In this document: positions 55,680 through 64,000 of the stretch, one piece after another | How positions within the stretch are numbered: position 1 is the first letter of the stretch | Layout: each line of letters begins with the position of its first letter | From: Bombella intestini | GTDB taxonomy: Bacteria > Pseudomonadota > Alphaproteobacteria > Acetobacterales > Acetobacteraceae | Assembly (NCBI RefSeq): GCF_002003665.1 | Contig: NZ_JATM01000001.1 | Coordinates: 372,001 to 436,000 of the forward strand | DNA length: 64,000 bases | Direction of reading: 5' to 3' | Position numbers and translations under genes: made by a program | Notes under the pieces: generated by a model | Database searches by the model: none | What the model was told of the DNA's origin: nothing | Seen by the model: the letters and a program-made list of their open reading frames with translations, nothing else

Positions 55680-56336
55680 ATGACCGCTCGCCATTCACTT
55701 TCACGCCGTCATTTTCTGGCCAGTGGCCCCGCCTTGCTGGCAACCGGCCTAACAGCCGGCAACCTCATCGCACAGCGTCCCGCTCTGGCACAGGCCTCTA
55801 CCCCGGCACCAAAAGACCCCCGCCTTGCCCCCCGCATCATCGGCGATGCTAAGGCTCCCGTTTTAGTCCAAGAATGGTTTTCCCTGACCTGCACCCATTG
55901 CGCCCATTTTGCGACAGATGTCTTCCCCAAGGTTAAGGAACAGTTCATTGATACTGGAAAGATCCGCTATCAGTTCCATGACTTCCCGCTGGATCAGGTA
56001 GCCATGATTGCCGCTATGGTCGCACGCACCCTGCCGGAGGAACGTTATCTGCCCTTCATAAGCTCCCTCTTCTCCCGCCAGATGCAATGGGCCTTCTCCG
56101 GTGGGGACCCAGTTACGCACCTCAAGCAAGAAGCTGCCCTCGCAGGGATTGCCCCCGATGAGTTCGATAAGATTAGCAAGGACATGACATTCGGGCAGGA
56201 GCTTTATCAACTGACCCAGCAAGATGGACAGACCTACGACATCAAGGGCACACCGTATTTCCGCTTCAATAATACGCCCTTCGCTCAGGATCCCGAAACT
56301 GTAGAAAAATTCGCCGAGCTCGTCAGCAAGGCCTAA
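55680..56336 (+). CDS. DsbA-family thiol oxidoreductase with Tat-type signal
   Basis: A 218-residue exported thioredoxin-fold protein. The N-terminus SRRHFLASG followed by a hydrophobic stretch is Tat-like. The active site is Cys71-T-H-Cys74 in LTCTHCAHF, and the cis-proline loop is KGTPYF. It probably catalyses or shuffles disulfides in the periplasm. It sits just before smc, 46 nt away. Confidence 0.88.
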   Translation: MTARHSLSRRHFLASGPALLATGLTAGNLIAQRPALAQASTPAPKDPRLAPRIIGDAKAPVLVQEWFSLTCTHCAHFATDVFPKVKEQFIDTGKIRYQFHDFPLDQVAMIAAMVARTLPEERYLPFISSLFSRQMQWAFSGGDPVTHLKQEAALAGIAPDEFDKISKDMTFGQELYQLTQQDGQTYDIKGTPYFRFNNTPFAQDPETVEKFAELVSKA

Positions 56337-56381
56337 TCACCACACTCAACTCCTCCATCATTACAGTCCAAACGGGGTTCA

Positions 56382-59300
56382 ATGACACAGCATAAGGCGC
56401 TCACGACCCGCCTCGATATTATTGGCTTCAAAAGCTTCGCTGATGAGGTCCATCTGGACATCCTTCCCGGTCTTACCGGCATTGTCGGCCCTAACGGGTG
56501 TGGCAAGTCCAATATTGTCGAGGCCCTGCGCTGGACGATGGGGGAAAGCTCAGCCCGTGCTCTGCGTGGCGGCGAAAGTGACGACCTCATTTTCGCCGGA
56601 ACAGGAAGCCGGCCGGCTCGCAATCTAGCCCGCGTCACCCTCCATCTGGCGGCCGCTGCCGGTCTCGCCCCGCCACCTTTTCAACAGTCTGATGAACTGG
56701 AAGTCTCCCGACAGGCGGAACGTGGCGCCGGCAGTACCTACCGCATCAATAACCGTGTCATGCGGGCCAAAGATGTGCAGACCATCTTTGCGGACCTTTC
56801 CTCTGGGGCACGTAGCTCCTCTATCATCAGTCAGAACCGTGTCAGCCAGCTCATTGCAGCAAAGCCGGAAGAACGCCGCCTCCTACTGGAGGAAGCCGCC
56901 GGCATTACAGGTCTGCATGTCCGCCGCCGGGATGCTGAACTGAAACTCCGGCAGGCTGAAAGCAATCTGGAACGGGCCGAAGAGCATCGTCAGACGCTCG
57001 ATCAACAACTCAATAATCTCTCCACCCAGTCTGAGCAGGCCCGCCGCTACCGGCAAGCTTCTGAAACCATTCGTCAGCATGAACGAGCCCTGCTCATCCT
57101 CCAGCACGCCAGAGCGGAAGAGCTGGTCAGAAGTCGCCGGGCTGCGCTGGAGAAAGCCCGTGAGGCCCTGACTAAAAGCGAGAAAGCGTTTCAAGCGGCA
57201 CAGAACCTTGTCAACACCCAACGAGAAAAGCACCAGCAGGAAGGCGATGAACTAGCAACCCTCCGCCGTAAGCTGGAGCAAGTCCGCATCCATGTCGGCA
57301 TCACGGAATCCGCCCTTCAACACAGGCAGAAGGCTTCGGAAGATCACACCCGCCAGCGGACCCAGCTAGAAGACGATCTCGCCCGCCAGAAAGCTGAACT
57401 AACTCGGCTGGAAGAACAGCAGACCACGACCCAACAGGCCCTGAAGCAACTTGCCTTACACAGGCAAACAGCAACGGCCAAAATGCCGGAACTAGAACAA
57501 CAGCTTAATGAGCTGAAACAGCAAGAAGCAACCCAACAGGCTGACCATACAGCACTTTCTGCCCGTTATCAGGATGGCACACTCCAGCATGAACGGCTCC
57601 TAAGCCGCCAGCAGGAACTAGTTCGGCAGATCGCCGATGACCGCACAAACATTGAGCATCTGACAGCCGAACTACAAATTATTGAACAAGACTGTGCTCA
57701 GAACACGATCGCCGATCAGCGACGCCAGCAGGTGGCAAACAGTCTGGAACAGGCTGCAGCCTGCGAGCACACGGCCAAAGAGGCAGAAACACAGTTTCAA
57801 GAACAGAGGCTCATCAGCGAACGTACGCAACGTGATTTACAGGAAGCACAGGCACGACTTCGGCAACTGCACCAGCGTGAACAAGAACTGACGCAGGCTA
57901 TCGCCAAACAGCAAGACCGCCTGAAGGCAGATCAGACACAAAGTCAGGACGTCAGAAACAACCTGCTTAATGAAGCAGACAAGGAACAACTTGCACTTGC
58001 CCATCAGACCGCACAGGAAAAGGCAGAGCAGGCGTCTCACGCTGAAAAAGACCTGACCCAGAAACGGGAAAAAGCGGAAACACTCTGGTTGGAAGAACAA
58101 GCGGCATTAGAAAAGTGCCAGCAGCGTCACGAGTTCTTACAACAAGACATCACCCGACTCACCGAGCAGCTAAAAGAACAGCAAGAACGCCACGTTGCCG
58201 CACAGACTAATCTAAAAAATGCTCAGGCTACGGCTATCAGCGCAAAAAAGCTTGAAACAACCCAAGCGAGCCTCAACACGCTGAAAGAACGGATCACTTC
58301 ACGCCTCGAAGCCATAGCGCAGGTCGAAACGCAGCATGAACATCTTCTGAAGCAAGAAGAAGAAGCACGTCATGCTCTACAAAAAATCGAGGCAGACCTG
58401 CTGCGCCATAAGGGGGAATATGAAGGGCTGCATCGCAGCCTGCACAGCAGCCTCCTGACCATCCCTCACCCCATACTAGACCAGCTAGACATCCCGGACA
58501 CCCTCACCAAGGCGGTCGCCAGTGCTATAACGGACGGGCTGGAAGCATCCCTCCCTCCCAAAGGCGACATGCTGGCCGATACACCACGGCAGTGGCGTTC
58601 CCTCCCCTCTCTTGCGGAACAGGCATCAGCAAACAAAAAACTGGCAGCCTTGCCCAACCTCGCCTCACTGATAACAACACCTCCCCCCCTAGAACGAGCC
58701 TTTCGCTCTATTTTCCTTCTAGAAAAAGCTGAAGATGGCCCCGCTCTTCAGGTTCATCTCCACCCCGGGCAAGCACTGGTGACAAAAGACGGTGCTCTAT
58801 GGCGCTGGGATGGATTCATTCGCCAGCCCAACACGCCTACGGCTGAAATGGTTCGTCTCCAACAGGCGCAGCGTCTTAAAAAGACAGAAGCAGTCATCAA
58901 GACACTCACCCAGAACCATGATACCCAAAAGGACATCACCCATGATCTGCACCAGCAACGTGAAGAGTTAGAGCAGACACTAGCAGAGCAGCGTCAGACC
59001 TATCAGGAGGAGCGTGACGAACAAGCGCAACAGACAAACCTTCTGGATGGTCTAACCCAACGCTATGCCTTCCAGCAGGAACAGATCACCCTTCTCCAGA
59101 AGGAGGTTTCCAGCCGTGCGGCGCAGCAAGAGCACATAAAAAAGCAGCTTGATGCCGCCCAGACAGACCTAGCAGCCCTTTCCCTATCGGATAAACCTGT
59201 GTCTGATGCCGCCGCTGCTCTGCAGGCGATCCGGGCAGAAGAACAAGCGGCTCGAACCGCCTGTGAACTCGCCCTCTCCCAGCAGCAAAAAGCCGAGGCT

Positions 59301-60929
59301 GAACAACAGCAAGCCCTGTTCAGAGACAATGCCCTCAAGGAACGGCTGGAGGAGCTGACACACACCGTTACCCGCCTTGAACAGGACATCAAAGAACTAA
59401 CCAGGCAGAGACAAAACGTTCTGGACGCACGGGCACAGATCAACCTTTCTGCCCTTCAGTCGGATATGGAAAAAGCACAGAGTGCCCTTCAGCAGTCCAA
59501 GCAAGCAGCCACAGACGCTAGCCAGAAAGCCGACATAGCCCGCAGAGACGCCACGCTACAGGAACAGGGCCTGCAAGAGCAGAGCCGCCGACTCGCCGGT
59601 CTTCAGGCCAAGCAGGAGAGCCTTTCCCAACAACGCAAAGCCTTGCAGGCGGCTCTAGAGAAACGTCTGAGCGATGAGGAAAACTGCCAGAAAAATCAGA
59701 GTAAACTCCCAGATTTAGCCTCCCTGAAGGCACAGCTGGCTCAGATAGGAGACGAGCTGACCAAAACGAGGGACAGCCTCCAACGCTATCAGACAGACCA
59801 TAACGCCCTGATGCAGGAACTATCCCTGTTAAAGGAGCGGCATGACCACCTTCAGGCTGATAGCCAAAAACAGACCGAACGCCATACCCAGCTACAGGCC
59901 CTCATCACAGATATGACGAATCGTCATTCTGCTCTAATGGCCGCAGCACCAGACAAAGCTGAAGATAACAGCCTTACCCATCATAAAGAGCAGCTCCAGC
60001 AGGATATGGAAACGCTCAAAACACTGGAAGAGGCGGAACAACTGCTCACGACCCGTCTCACCCAGACTGCGGCTACCCTACAGGAGCAACAGGCCCTTCT
60101 GGACCACCATAAAGAGGGAGGCAGCCGCTACCGTGAGGATACTATCCGCCTTGGAGAACGCGTTGAGCAGGCTGAAGAAGCACTGGCACTTCTCCGCCAT
60201 GATACTCCGTTGCCAGAAAATCCCGAAGTGCCAGAAAATGTCTCAGCCGAGGCCGAGCAGACTCTACGACAGACCCTAAAACGTGCCACAAAACACCGTG
60301 ATGACTTGGGGCCAGTAAACCTCTGTGCCGAAGAAGAATTTCAGACGGCTCAGAAGGAGTCCGAACGAATCGCTAAGGAACATCAGGACCTTGCCAGTGC
60401 CATCGCACGCCTACGGGGCGGGGTCGGGGCAATCAACCGTGAAGGACGGCAACGCCTTATGGCCGTTTTTGCGGATATCAACGAACATTTTCAGAAGCTC
60501 TTCACCCGTATGTTCGGTGGCGGCAAGGCGCACCTCCAGATGGTCGGCAGCGACGATCCTCTAGAAGCTGGACTGGAAATATTCGCCCAGCCCCCCGGTA
60601 AGAAACTATCTACCCTGTCTCTTCTCTCAGGCGGAGAGCAAGCCCTTACGGCCCTTTCGCTGATTTTTGCGGCATTCCAATGTACGCCCGCCCCCATCTG
60701 CGTGCTGGATGAGGTGGATGCGCCTCTTGATGATGCGAACGTAGAACGCTTCTGCACACTCATCAGGGATATCACCCAAGAAACAGGCACTCGCTTTCTG
60801 GTCATCACCCATCACCAGTTGACCATGGCCCATATGGATCGTCTCTATGGGATCACCATGCAGGAACGAGGCGTGAGCCGTCTACTCTCCGTCAATCTGG
60901 ATGAAAGCATCCGTATGGTAAGTGGTTGA
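56382..60929 (+). CDS. smc: chromosome segregation protein SMC
   Basis: A 1515-residue condensin ATPase. Walker A is GPNGCGKSN (Lys42), the signature is LSGGEQ (Ser1416), and Walker B is VLDEVDAP (Asp1443-Glu1444). Two long Gln/Glu/Arg-rich coiled coils flank a hinge near 690-800. The coils are several hundred residues longer than in the roughly 1150-1190 residue SMC of Bacillus or Caulobacter. It organises the chromosome with ScpA and ScpB, which are not in this window. Confidence 0.96.
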   Translation: MTQHKALTTRLDIIGFKSFADEVHLDILPGLTGIVGPNGCGKSNIVEALRWTMGESSARALRGGESDDLIFAGTGSRPARNLARVTLHLAAAAGLAPPPFQQSDELEVSRQAERGAGSTYRINNRVMRAKDVQTIFADLSSGARSSSIISQNRVSQLIAAKPEERRLLLEEAAGITGLHVRRRDAELKLRQAESNLERAEEHRQTLDQQLNNLSTQSEQARRYRQASETIRQHERALLILQHARAEELVRSRRAALEKAREALTKSEKAFQAAQNLVNTQREKHQQEGDELATLRRKLEQVRIHVGITESALQHRQKASEDHTRQRTQLEDDLARQKAELTRLEEQQTTTQQALKQLALHRQTATAKMPELEQQLNELKQQEATQQADHTALSARYQDGTLQHERLLSRQQELVRQIADDRTNIEHLTAELQIIEQDCAQNTIADQRRQQVANSLEQAAACEHTAKEAETQFQEQRLISERTQRDLQEAQARLRQLHQREQELTQAIAKQQDRLKADQTQSQDVRNNLLNEADKEQLALAHQTAQEKAEQASHAEKDLTQKREKAETLWLEEQAALEKCQQRHEFLQQDITRLTEQLKEQQERHVAAQTNLKNAQATAISAKKLETTQASLNTLKERITSRLEAIAQVETQHEHLLKQEEEARHALQKIEADLLRHKGEYEGLHRSLHSSLLTIPHPILDQLDIPDTLTKAVASAITDGLEASLPPKGDMLADTPRQWRSLPSLAEQASANKKLAALPNLASLITTPPPLERAFRSIFLLEKAEDGPALQVHLHPGQALVTKDGALWRWDGFIRQPNTPTAEMVRLQQAQRLKKTEAVIKTLTQNHDTQKDITHDLHQQREELEQTLAEQRQTYQEERDEQAQQTNLLDGLTQRYAFQQEQITLLQKEVSSRAAQQEHIKKQLDAAQTDLAALSLSDKPVSDAAAALQAIRAEEQAARTACELALSQQQKAEAEQQQALFRDNALKERLEELTHTVTRLEQDIKELTRQRQNVLDARAQINLSALQSDMEKAQSALQQSKQAATDASQKADIARRDATLQEQGLQEQSRRLAGLQAKQESLSQQRKALQAALEKRLSDEENCQKNQSKLPDLASLKAQLAQIGDELTKTRDSLQRYQTDHNALMQELSLLKERHDHLQADSQKQTERHTQLQALITDMTNRHSALMAAAPDKAEDNSLTHHKEQLQQDMETLKTLEEAEQLLTTRLTQTAATLQEQQALLDHHKEGGSRYREDTIRLGERVEQAEEALALLRHDTPLPENPEVPENVSAEAEQTLRQTLKRATKHRDDLGPVNLCAEEEFQTAQKESERIAKEHQDLASAIARLRGGVGAINREGRQRLMAVFADINEHFQKLFTRMFGGGKAHLQMVGSDDPLEAGLEIFAQPPGKKLSTLSLLSGGEQALTALSLIFAAFQCTPAPICVLDEVDAPLDDANVERFCTLIRDITQETGTRFLVITHHQLTMAHMDRLYGITMQERGVSRLLSVNLDESIRMVSG

Positions 60930-60995
60930 CCTTCTGTCATTATCATCGGACAATTAGTGCCCTTTAAGGCAACTGGAGGCTGAGTTTCCAAAACC

Positions 60996-61733
60996 GTGAA
61001 CGATCGACCTATCTTTTCAGAACCACTGCTTGACGAATCGGTCTTATCCCGCATTCGTGAGCATGGTCTTCGCGTTGTGGGAGACGTGCACGGTGATCTC
61101 AATGCTTTCCGCCATGCCATAGCCACAAAACGCTTCATCATCCAACTTGGTGATCTGGTCGATCATGGGCCGGACAGTGCTGGCGTGCTGGAGACCATGT
61201 TAGACCTGCTGGAAACCCGCAGAGGCATGTTCGTTCTCGGCAATCACGATCGCAAGCTAGGTCGTGCGCTGGAAGGGCGACGGCTACGTCGGGATCTCCC
61301 GCTGGAAACTACCCTAAAGCAGATTCAAGCCTCTACGGCCGAGGACCTCGCCAATCGCTCCTACCAAGCTATTGCTCGGGCACCGGCATGGCAGAGGCTG
61401 GACAATATGCTCTTTGTTCATGGTGGGTTCCATACGGCCATGCTCTCCGGCCCGCCACCACAGACAGGGCTTGCCGACATGTCTGCCCCCCTCTCCCGAG
61501 CACTCTTCGGAGAGACCACCAGCCGCCTCCAGCCAGACGGCTACCCAGAAAGGCGACTGAGCTGGATTAACCGTATCCCCGAAGGCACAACCGTCTATGT
61601 CGGCCACGATAGACGATCTCTTGATGGCCGCCCTCTTCATCGCACTGGTCGATTAGGAGGCAAAGCCATCTTTATGGATCTTGGCGCTGGTAAAGGCGGC
61701 CATCTTGCATGGATTGATCTCAATGACTTCTGA
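60996..61733 (+). CDS. PrpE/ApaH-like metallophosphatase
   Basis: A 245-residue Ser/Thr-phosphatase-fold enzyme. Metal motifs are GDVHGDL at 29-35, GDLVDHGP at 52-59, GNHD at 82-85 and a C-terminal VGHD. It resembles bacterial PrpE and ApaH, which cleave bis-nucleotides or phosphoproteins. The start is GTG at 60996, the first possible start after an in-frame stop at 60981. It overlaps the chorismate mutase gene by 11 nt. Confidence 0.82.
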   Translation: MNDRPIFSEPLLDESVLSRIREHGLRVVGDVHGDLNAFRHAIATKRFIIQLGDLVDHGPDSAGVLETMLDLLETRRGMFVLGNHDRKLGRALEGRRLRRDLPLETTLKQIQASTAEDLANRSYQAIARAPAWQRLDNMLFVHGGFHTAMLSGPPPQTGLADMSAPLSRALFGETTSRLQPDGYPERRLSWINRIPEGTTVYVGHDRRSLDGRPLHRTGRLGGKAIFMDLGAGKGGHLAWIDLNDF

Positions 61734-62070
61734 GCATGACACACCTCTTGATCCAACACGGCAGCTAGCGGCTCTCCGCCAGCGCATTGATAATATTGAT
61801 GCAGCCCTTATCTATATGCTGGCAGAACGGTTCCGCTGCACCGCAGATGTAGGGGCACTAAAGGCATCTTTCCAACTACCTGCCTGCGATCCCGCCCGTG
61901 AGAAAGAGCAGCTCACTCGCTTGCGTACTCTGGCCAATGATGCAGGATTGGATGAAGACTTCACGAAAAAGTTTTTTACCTTCCTTGTCGGAGAAGTCAT
62001 TGCCAACCATAAGGTCATTGCCTCCAAAACTCGTCAAAAATCCTCTTCTTCTAAGATAGCGGGCGAATAA
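61723..62070 (+). CDS. chorismate mutase (AroQ type)
   Basis: A 115-residue all-helical chorismate mutase. LAALRQRIDNIDAALIYMLAER is the first helix with catalytic arginine; KASFQLPACDPAREKEQLTRL (located at about 45-65) and FTKKFFTFLVGEVIANHK continue the AroQ pattern. It converts chorismate to prephenate. It is fused to no other domain; ATG 61723 overlaps the phosphatase stop. Confidence 0.9.
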   Translation: MTSEHDTPLDPTRQLAALRQRIDNIDAALIYMLAERFRCTADVGALKASFQLPACDPAREKEQLTRLRTLANDAGLDEDFTKKFFTFLVGEVIANHKVIASKTRQKSSSSKIAGE

Positions 62071-62186
62071 GTTAATCTATTTTACCTATGGAAACCACAT
62101 AGACTTAATCCATTTATCTATTTTCCTATCTCCCAGAAATGCCTCCATAGTTACGGCATGGTTTCTGCTAAACTGGAGATAGTGCC
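62071..62186 (+). promoter_or_regulatory. AT-rich upstream region of sldBA with direct and inverted repeats
   Basis: It contains an imperfect direct repeat, ATCTATTTTACCTAT at 62075-62089 and ATCTATTTTCCTAT around 62116, and a small inverted repeat CTATG/CATAG at 62086-62090 and 62098-62102. GGAGA at 62175-62179 is the ribosome-binding site of sldB. The repeats may be operator sites; exact promoter boxes are unclear. Confidence 0.4.
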
Positions 62187-62564
62187 GTGTCACCATCATC
62201 TTCCAGGCCGAAGCTGGGAATTGCGAGCCTAATTACCTACGCTCTGGCTCTACTAATCCTACTCTTTGGTCTTTATTTCGTCATTTTTGGTTCATGGCTC
62301 ATTCTTTTGGGTGGGTCCTGGTATTACGCCCCATGCGGGATCCTTCTCTGCATTTCTGGTGTCTATCTCTTTCGCCAAAACCCTGTGGGAGCCTGGAGCT
62401 ATTTGCTCGCTTGGGCCCTGACTATACCTTGGACCATCTATGAAGTTGGCTTCCACTTCTGGGGATGGCTACCTCGCCTCTTCGGCCCCACCCTGCTGGC
62501 TATTGCCGTTGCTGCCTGCGTACCTCACCTTCTTCGTAACCAGAAGGAACACCACAATGCGTAA
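62187..62564 (+). CDS. sldB: membrane subunit of PQQ-dependent polyol dehydrogenase (SldB)
   Basis: A 125-residue protein with four predicted membrane helices, homologous to the N-terminal membrane domain of PQQ glucose dehydrogenase (ILLGGSWYYAPCGI and WTIYEVGFHFWGW are landmarks). In Gluconobacter SldB is a separate small hydrophobic subunit needed for activity of SldA. The start is GTG at 62187 with GGAGA 7 nt upstream. It overlaps sldA by 8 nt in another frame. Confidence 0.9.
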   Translation: MSPSSSRPKLGIASLITYALALLILLFGLYFVIFGSWLILLGGSWYYAPCGILLCISGVYLFRQNPVGAWSYLLAWALTIPWTIYEVGFHFWGWLPRLFGPTLLAIAVAACVPHLLRNQKEHHNA

Positions 62565-64000
62565 TCAGGCTTATCTCCTCGGGGTTCTTCTGGCAGGTAC
62601 CGTTCTGGGTGCCTCACTTCCCTTCCAGACGGCTCGAGCACAGATCCCGCCGTCCGTTGAGACGCCCGGCCCGGATAATGACACCCCGGTAGCGGAACAG
62701 GCAACGTCTAGCATTTTCCATGACCCGGCCCCTGGAACACCGCAACCGCCCAGCGTCAATCCAGCCAATCTGCCGGACATTGATGAACTGGCGATTGATC
62801 AGCTACCGCAGGCTGTTCCGCAGCAAAGTGCCAATCCCAAGCCGGAGGACTGGCCCGCTTACGGGCGTGACGATCAAGCCACACGCTTCTCTCCCCTGAC
62901 ACAAATCACACCGGAAAATGTCGGGAAATTGCAGCGGGCCTTTGTCTATCATACCGGCAGCCTCCCCCCTAAAGACAAACCCAATAAATGGGCTGCAGAA
63001 ACTACGCCAATCAAGGTTGGGGATTCCTTGTATCTCTGCTCAGCCACCAACGACATGATGCGTGTTGATGCGGCTACGGGGCAGGAAAAATGGCACTTCC
63101 ATGCCCATGAAAGCTATGACGCCATTCCCTACACCGCTGCGTGTAAGGCTGTCACCTACTACACCTCCTCCACCGCTGCGGAGGGACAACCCTGCCATAA
63201 CCGCATCATCGAATCGACATTAGACAATCGACTGATTGCCGTTGATGCTGATGACGGCAAGCTCTGCGAGAGCTTTGGCCATGGTGGGCAAGTCAATCTT
63301 ATGCAGGGCATGGGCTGGTCCGTCCCCGGCTTTGTAGCCATGACAACAGCACCTCCCATCATCAATGGCGTGATTGTCGTCAATCATGAAGTGCTGGACG
63401 GCCAACGCCGCTGGGCACCGTCCGGTGTCATCCGGGGGTATGATGCCGAAAGCGGTAAGTTCCTCTGGGCATGGGATGTCAATAATCCAAACGATCATCA
63501 CCAGCCAGACAAAGACCATTATTACAGCCGTGGTACGCCTAACTCTTGGGCTGCCATGACGGGCGATAATGCTTTGGGCTTGGTTTATGTTCCCACGGGT
63601 AACTCTGCCGCTGACTATTACAGCGCCATGCGGAGCGATGCAGAGAACAAGGTTTCATCCTCTGTAGTCGCACTGGATGTCCGCACCGGTGAGCCACGCT
63701 GGGTCTTCCAAACCGTCCATAAAGATGTCTGGGATTATGATATCGGCTCTCAAGCCACGCTGTTCGACTATCACGCTGATGATGGCAGTGTCATTCCCGC
63801 CCTCATTATGCCTACAAAACGGGGGCAGACCTTCATCCTCGACCGCCGGACAGGAAAACCCCTGCCAGATTTCCCTGTCGTGGAAAAACCTGCTCCTAGC
63901 CCCGGCTTTGTTAAAGATGACCCACGGGCTCCAACACAGCCTTGGTCTGTCGGTGTGCCCCGCCTTGGCTTCCCGCCACTGACAGAAGCAGCCACATGGG
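62557..64000 (+). CDS. sldA: PQQ-dependent polyol (glycerol/sorbitol/arabitol) dehydrogenase large subunit SldA, 5' part
   Basis: About 481 residues are visible before the window ends. A signal peptide (YLLGVLLAGTVLGASLPF, then TARAQ) is followed by a proline-rich linker and the eight-bladed PQQ propeller: DWPAYGRDDQATRFSPL, ETTPIKVGDSLYLCSA, GQPCHNRIIE, APSGVIRGYDAESGKFLWAWD (its central part), and GTPNSWAAMTGD. These match Gluconobacter SldA more closely than glucose dehydrogenase. The enzyme oxidises polyols in the periplasm and passes electrons to ubiquinone. AAGGA sits 8 nt before the ATG. Confidence 0.92.
   Translation, partial: MRNQAYLLGVLLAGTVLGASLPFQTARAQIPPSVETPGPDNDTPVAEQATSSIFHDPAPGTPQPPSVNPANLPDIDELAIDQLPQAVPQQSANPKPEDWPAYGRDDQATRFSPLTQITPENVGKLQRAFVYHTGSLPPKDKPNKWAAETTPIKVGDSLYLCSATNDMMRVDAATGQEKWHFHAHESYDAIPYTAACKAVTYYTSSTAAEGQPCHNRIIESTLDNRLIAVDADDGKLCESFGHGGQVNLMQGMGWSVPGFVAMTTAPPIINGVIVVNHEVLDGQRRWAPSGVIRGYDAESGKFLWAWDVNNPNDHHQPDKDHYYSRGTPNSWAAMTGDNALGLVYVPTGNSAADYYSAMRSDAENKVSSSVVALDVRTGEPRWVFQTVHKDVWDYDIGSQATLFDYHADDGSVIPALIMPTKRGQTFILDRRTGKPLPDFPVVEKPAPSPGFVKDDPRAPTQPWSVGVPRLGFPPLTEAATW

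Noticed and set aside
62187-64000. Glucose dehydrogenase broken by a frameshift between membrane and PQQ domains
   Set aside because: The second frame has its own signal peptide and a good ribosome-binding site, and the sequence matches the natural two-subunit SldB/SldA enzyme.

Overview
The window reads as a chromosomal stretch of an acetic acid bacterium (Acetobacteraceae, Alphaproteobacteria). The strongest pointers are the sldB-sldA pair at the right edge (PQQ-dependent polyol dehydrogenase with its separate small membrane subunit, an acetic-acid-bacterial hallmark), a sphingolipid synthesis locus, a very long SMC, the miaB-phoH-ybeY-corC order typical of alphaproteobacteria, and CarD. 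A low-GC sugar-niche genus related to Gluconobacter, Bombella, Saccharibacter or Neokomagataea is plausible, but the genus cannot be fixed from this sequence. I saw no rRNA, tRNA, insertion sequence, prophage or CRISPR array.

Layout. 1-1063: end of a POT/MFS-type transporter. 1171-7565: a compact thiamine operon (thiC-thiO-thiS-thiG-thiE-thiF-thiD, minus strand) behind a TPP riboswitch. 7625-8701: alanine racemase. 9006-21129: a sphingolipid locus in several transcription units: acyl-ACP/AMP ligase, dedicated ACP and serine palmitoyltransferase (plus); lipid kinase and nucleotidyltransferase-like gene (minus); a five-gene ATGA-overlapped operon of metallophosphoesterase, LptF-like and LptG-like permeases, fatty-acid-hydroxylase-superfamily enzyme and MobA-like nucleotidyltransferase (plus); a GINT1-type beta-propeller protein (minus); an inositol-monophosphatase-family enzyme (plus). 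21179-27384: a SYLF protein, then fabD-fabG-acpP-fabF-mltG and a betaine-binding-like protein. 27507-31591: M13 peptidase, ferritin-like di-iron protein, biotin synthase.

31661-37367: an Mla/MCE-type phospholipid transport operon on the minus strand. Its first gene is a membrane sensor with a degenerate nucleotide cyclase domain, and its ABC ATPase subunit has lost Walker A, the signature and Walker B residues. 37443-43307: ygfZ, hisI, glutathione-dependent formaldehyde detoxification (frmA/adhC with fghA), a bestrophin-like channel, CarD and an SDR. 43478-50515: YceI, then tamA-tamB. 50693-56336: plsC, miaB, phoH, ybeY, corC and a DsbA-like oxidoreductase. 56382-62070: SMC, a PrpE-like phosphatase and chorismate mutase. 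62187-64000: sldB and the start of sldA.

The common theme is envelope lipid chemistry: fatty acid synthesis feeds a sphingoid-base pathway, a private LptFG-like permease pair may export its products, and separate Mla-like and Tam systems move phospholipid. The most novel candidates are (1) the sphingolipid head-group and export cluster and (2) the Mla-type operon built around two apparent pseudoenzymes.
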